Shown here in pieces: positions 34,851 through 34,995 of a stretch of DNA of 34,995 nucleotides; within the stretch, counting starts at the first letter, position 1, and the number at the start of each line of letters is the position of its first letter. Where the stretch lies: NCBI GenBank assembly GCA_019115525.1, contig DXDJ01000024.1, forward strand, positions 1 through 34,995. The letters are read 5' to 3'. The translations under genes were made by a program, and so were the position numbers. The notes under the pieces were generated by a model. It was given only the letters and a program-made list of their open reading frames with translations. It had not been told where the DNA came from and ran no database searches. The DNA is from Candidatus Helicobacter avistercoris. GTDB taxonomy: Bacteria; Campylobacterota; Campylobacteria; Campylobacterales; Helicobacteraceae.

Positions 34851-34995
34851 ATGAACAAATTTGCAATCATAGATAACAATATCTCTCACATCTCTGTCAA
34901 TCAAGCTCCACAACCCAAATACGATGAGCAAAAAGCAAAGAGCTTTGAGAACTTGCTCAAAGATTCAATCCAAGAAGTCAATGCAGAGCAAAAGG
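34851..34995 (+). CDS. fliE: Flagellar hook-basal body protein FliE, 5' part
   Basis: An ATG at 34851, 8 bases after AGGAG, opens a frame that runs off the window end. The 48 visible codons encode MNKFAIIDNNISHISVNQ, then KSFENLLKDSIQEVNAEQK, which fits the FliE region entering the conserved helix (F-x-x-L-L-K-D-x-I-x-x-VN). FliE links the MS ring to the rod. The position right behind flgBC supports the call. Confidence 0.82.
   Translation, partial: MNKFAIIDNNISHISVNQAPQPKYDEQKAKSFENLLKDSIQEVNAEQK

Noticed and set aside
1-34995. Integrase, transposase or insertion-sequence ends
   Set aside because: No such coding pattern or paired terminal repeats with target duplication were seen anywhere in the window.

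Overview
This low-GC window looks like a chromosomal segment of a Helicobacter (Campylobacterota). The FlaB-type flagellin lies beside a Maf-family motility factor and topA. The blocks thrS-infC-rpmI-rplT and glmM-lspA/rpsT-prfA, the heptose genes gmhA-hldE-hldD-gmhB, and a greA-dut-coaX run are all familiar from Helicobacter chromosomes. Two sigma-54 sites sit in front of flagellar genes. A proA gene and several accessory genes are also present. I cannot name the species from this window.

Layout. 1-7031 (minus strand) holds a clipped tRNA gene with a consensus promoter, a radical-SAM gene overlapping hemE, the translation block thrS-infC-rpmI-rplT ending in a clear terminator, and glmM-lspA. 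7125-8536 (plus) holds rpsT and prfA. 8537-12387 (plus) is an accessory module: an AT-rich spacer with inverted repeats, a consensus sigma-70 promoter, and a two-gene McrBC-type modification-dependent restriction system whose McrB-like protein has an N-terminal domain I do not recognise. 12430-15936 (minus) is flaB followed by maf, driven from a sigma-54 promoter. 16108-19360 (plus) is topA and an exported protein that joins an LpoB-like domain to a probable outer-membrane barrel.

19366-28134 (minus) is a run of twelve genes with tiny gaps or overlaps: greA, dut, a TPR-like membrane protein, a lipoprotein, coaX, a small exported protein, a TauE/SafE-like membrane protein, gmhB, hldD, hldE, gmhA, and a tandem-HD protein. 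It probably forms one long transcript. The four heptose genes supply ADP-L-glycero-D-manno-heptose for the LPS core, and lpxB just upstream makes lipid A. 29311-33051 (plus) is ispG-proA and an AlbA_2/GHKL regulator with an in-frame 12-bp tandem repeat.

33052-33900 is a degenerate stretch. It contains a cupin gene broken by a frameshift, whose missing C-terminal cupin motif can be read in another frame, and an 88-codon stop-free frame behind it. The window ends in the flagellar rod genes flgB, flgC and the start of fliE, under a second sigma-54 promoter.

The observations most worth checking are the cupin frameshift, the unknown N-terminal domain and internal start of the McrB-like protein, the tandem-HD protein whose first HD pair has become EF, the LpoB-like/barrel fusion, and the 12-bp repeat in the regulator gene. 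I found no CRISPR array, insertion sequence, or clearly new multi-gene system.
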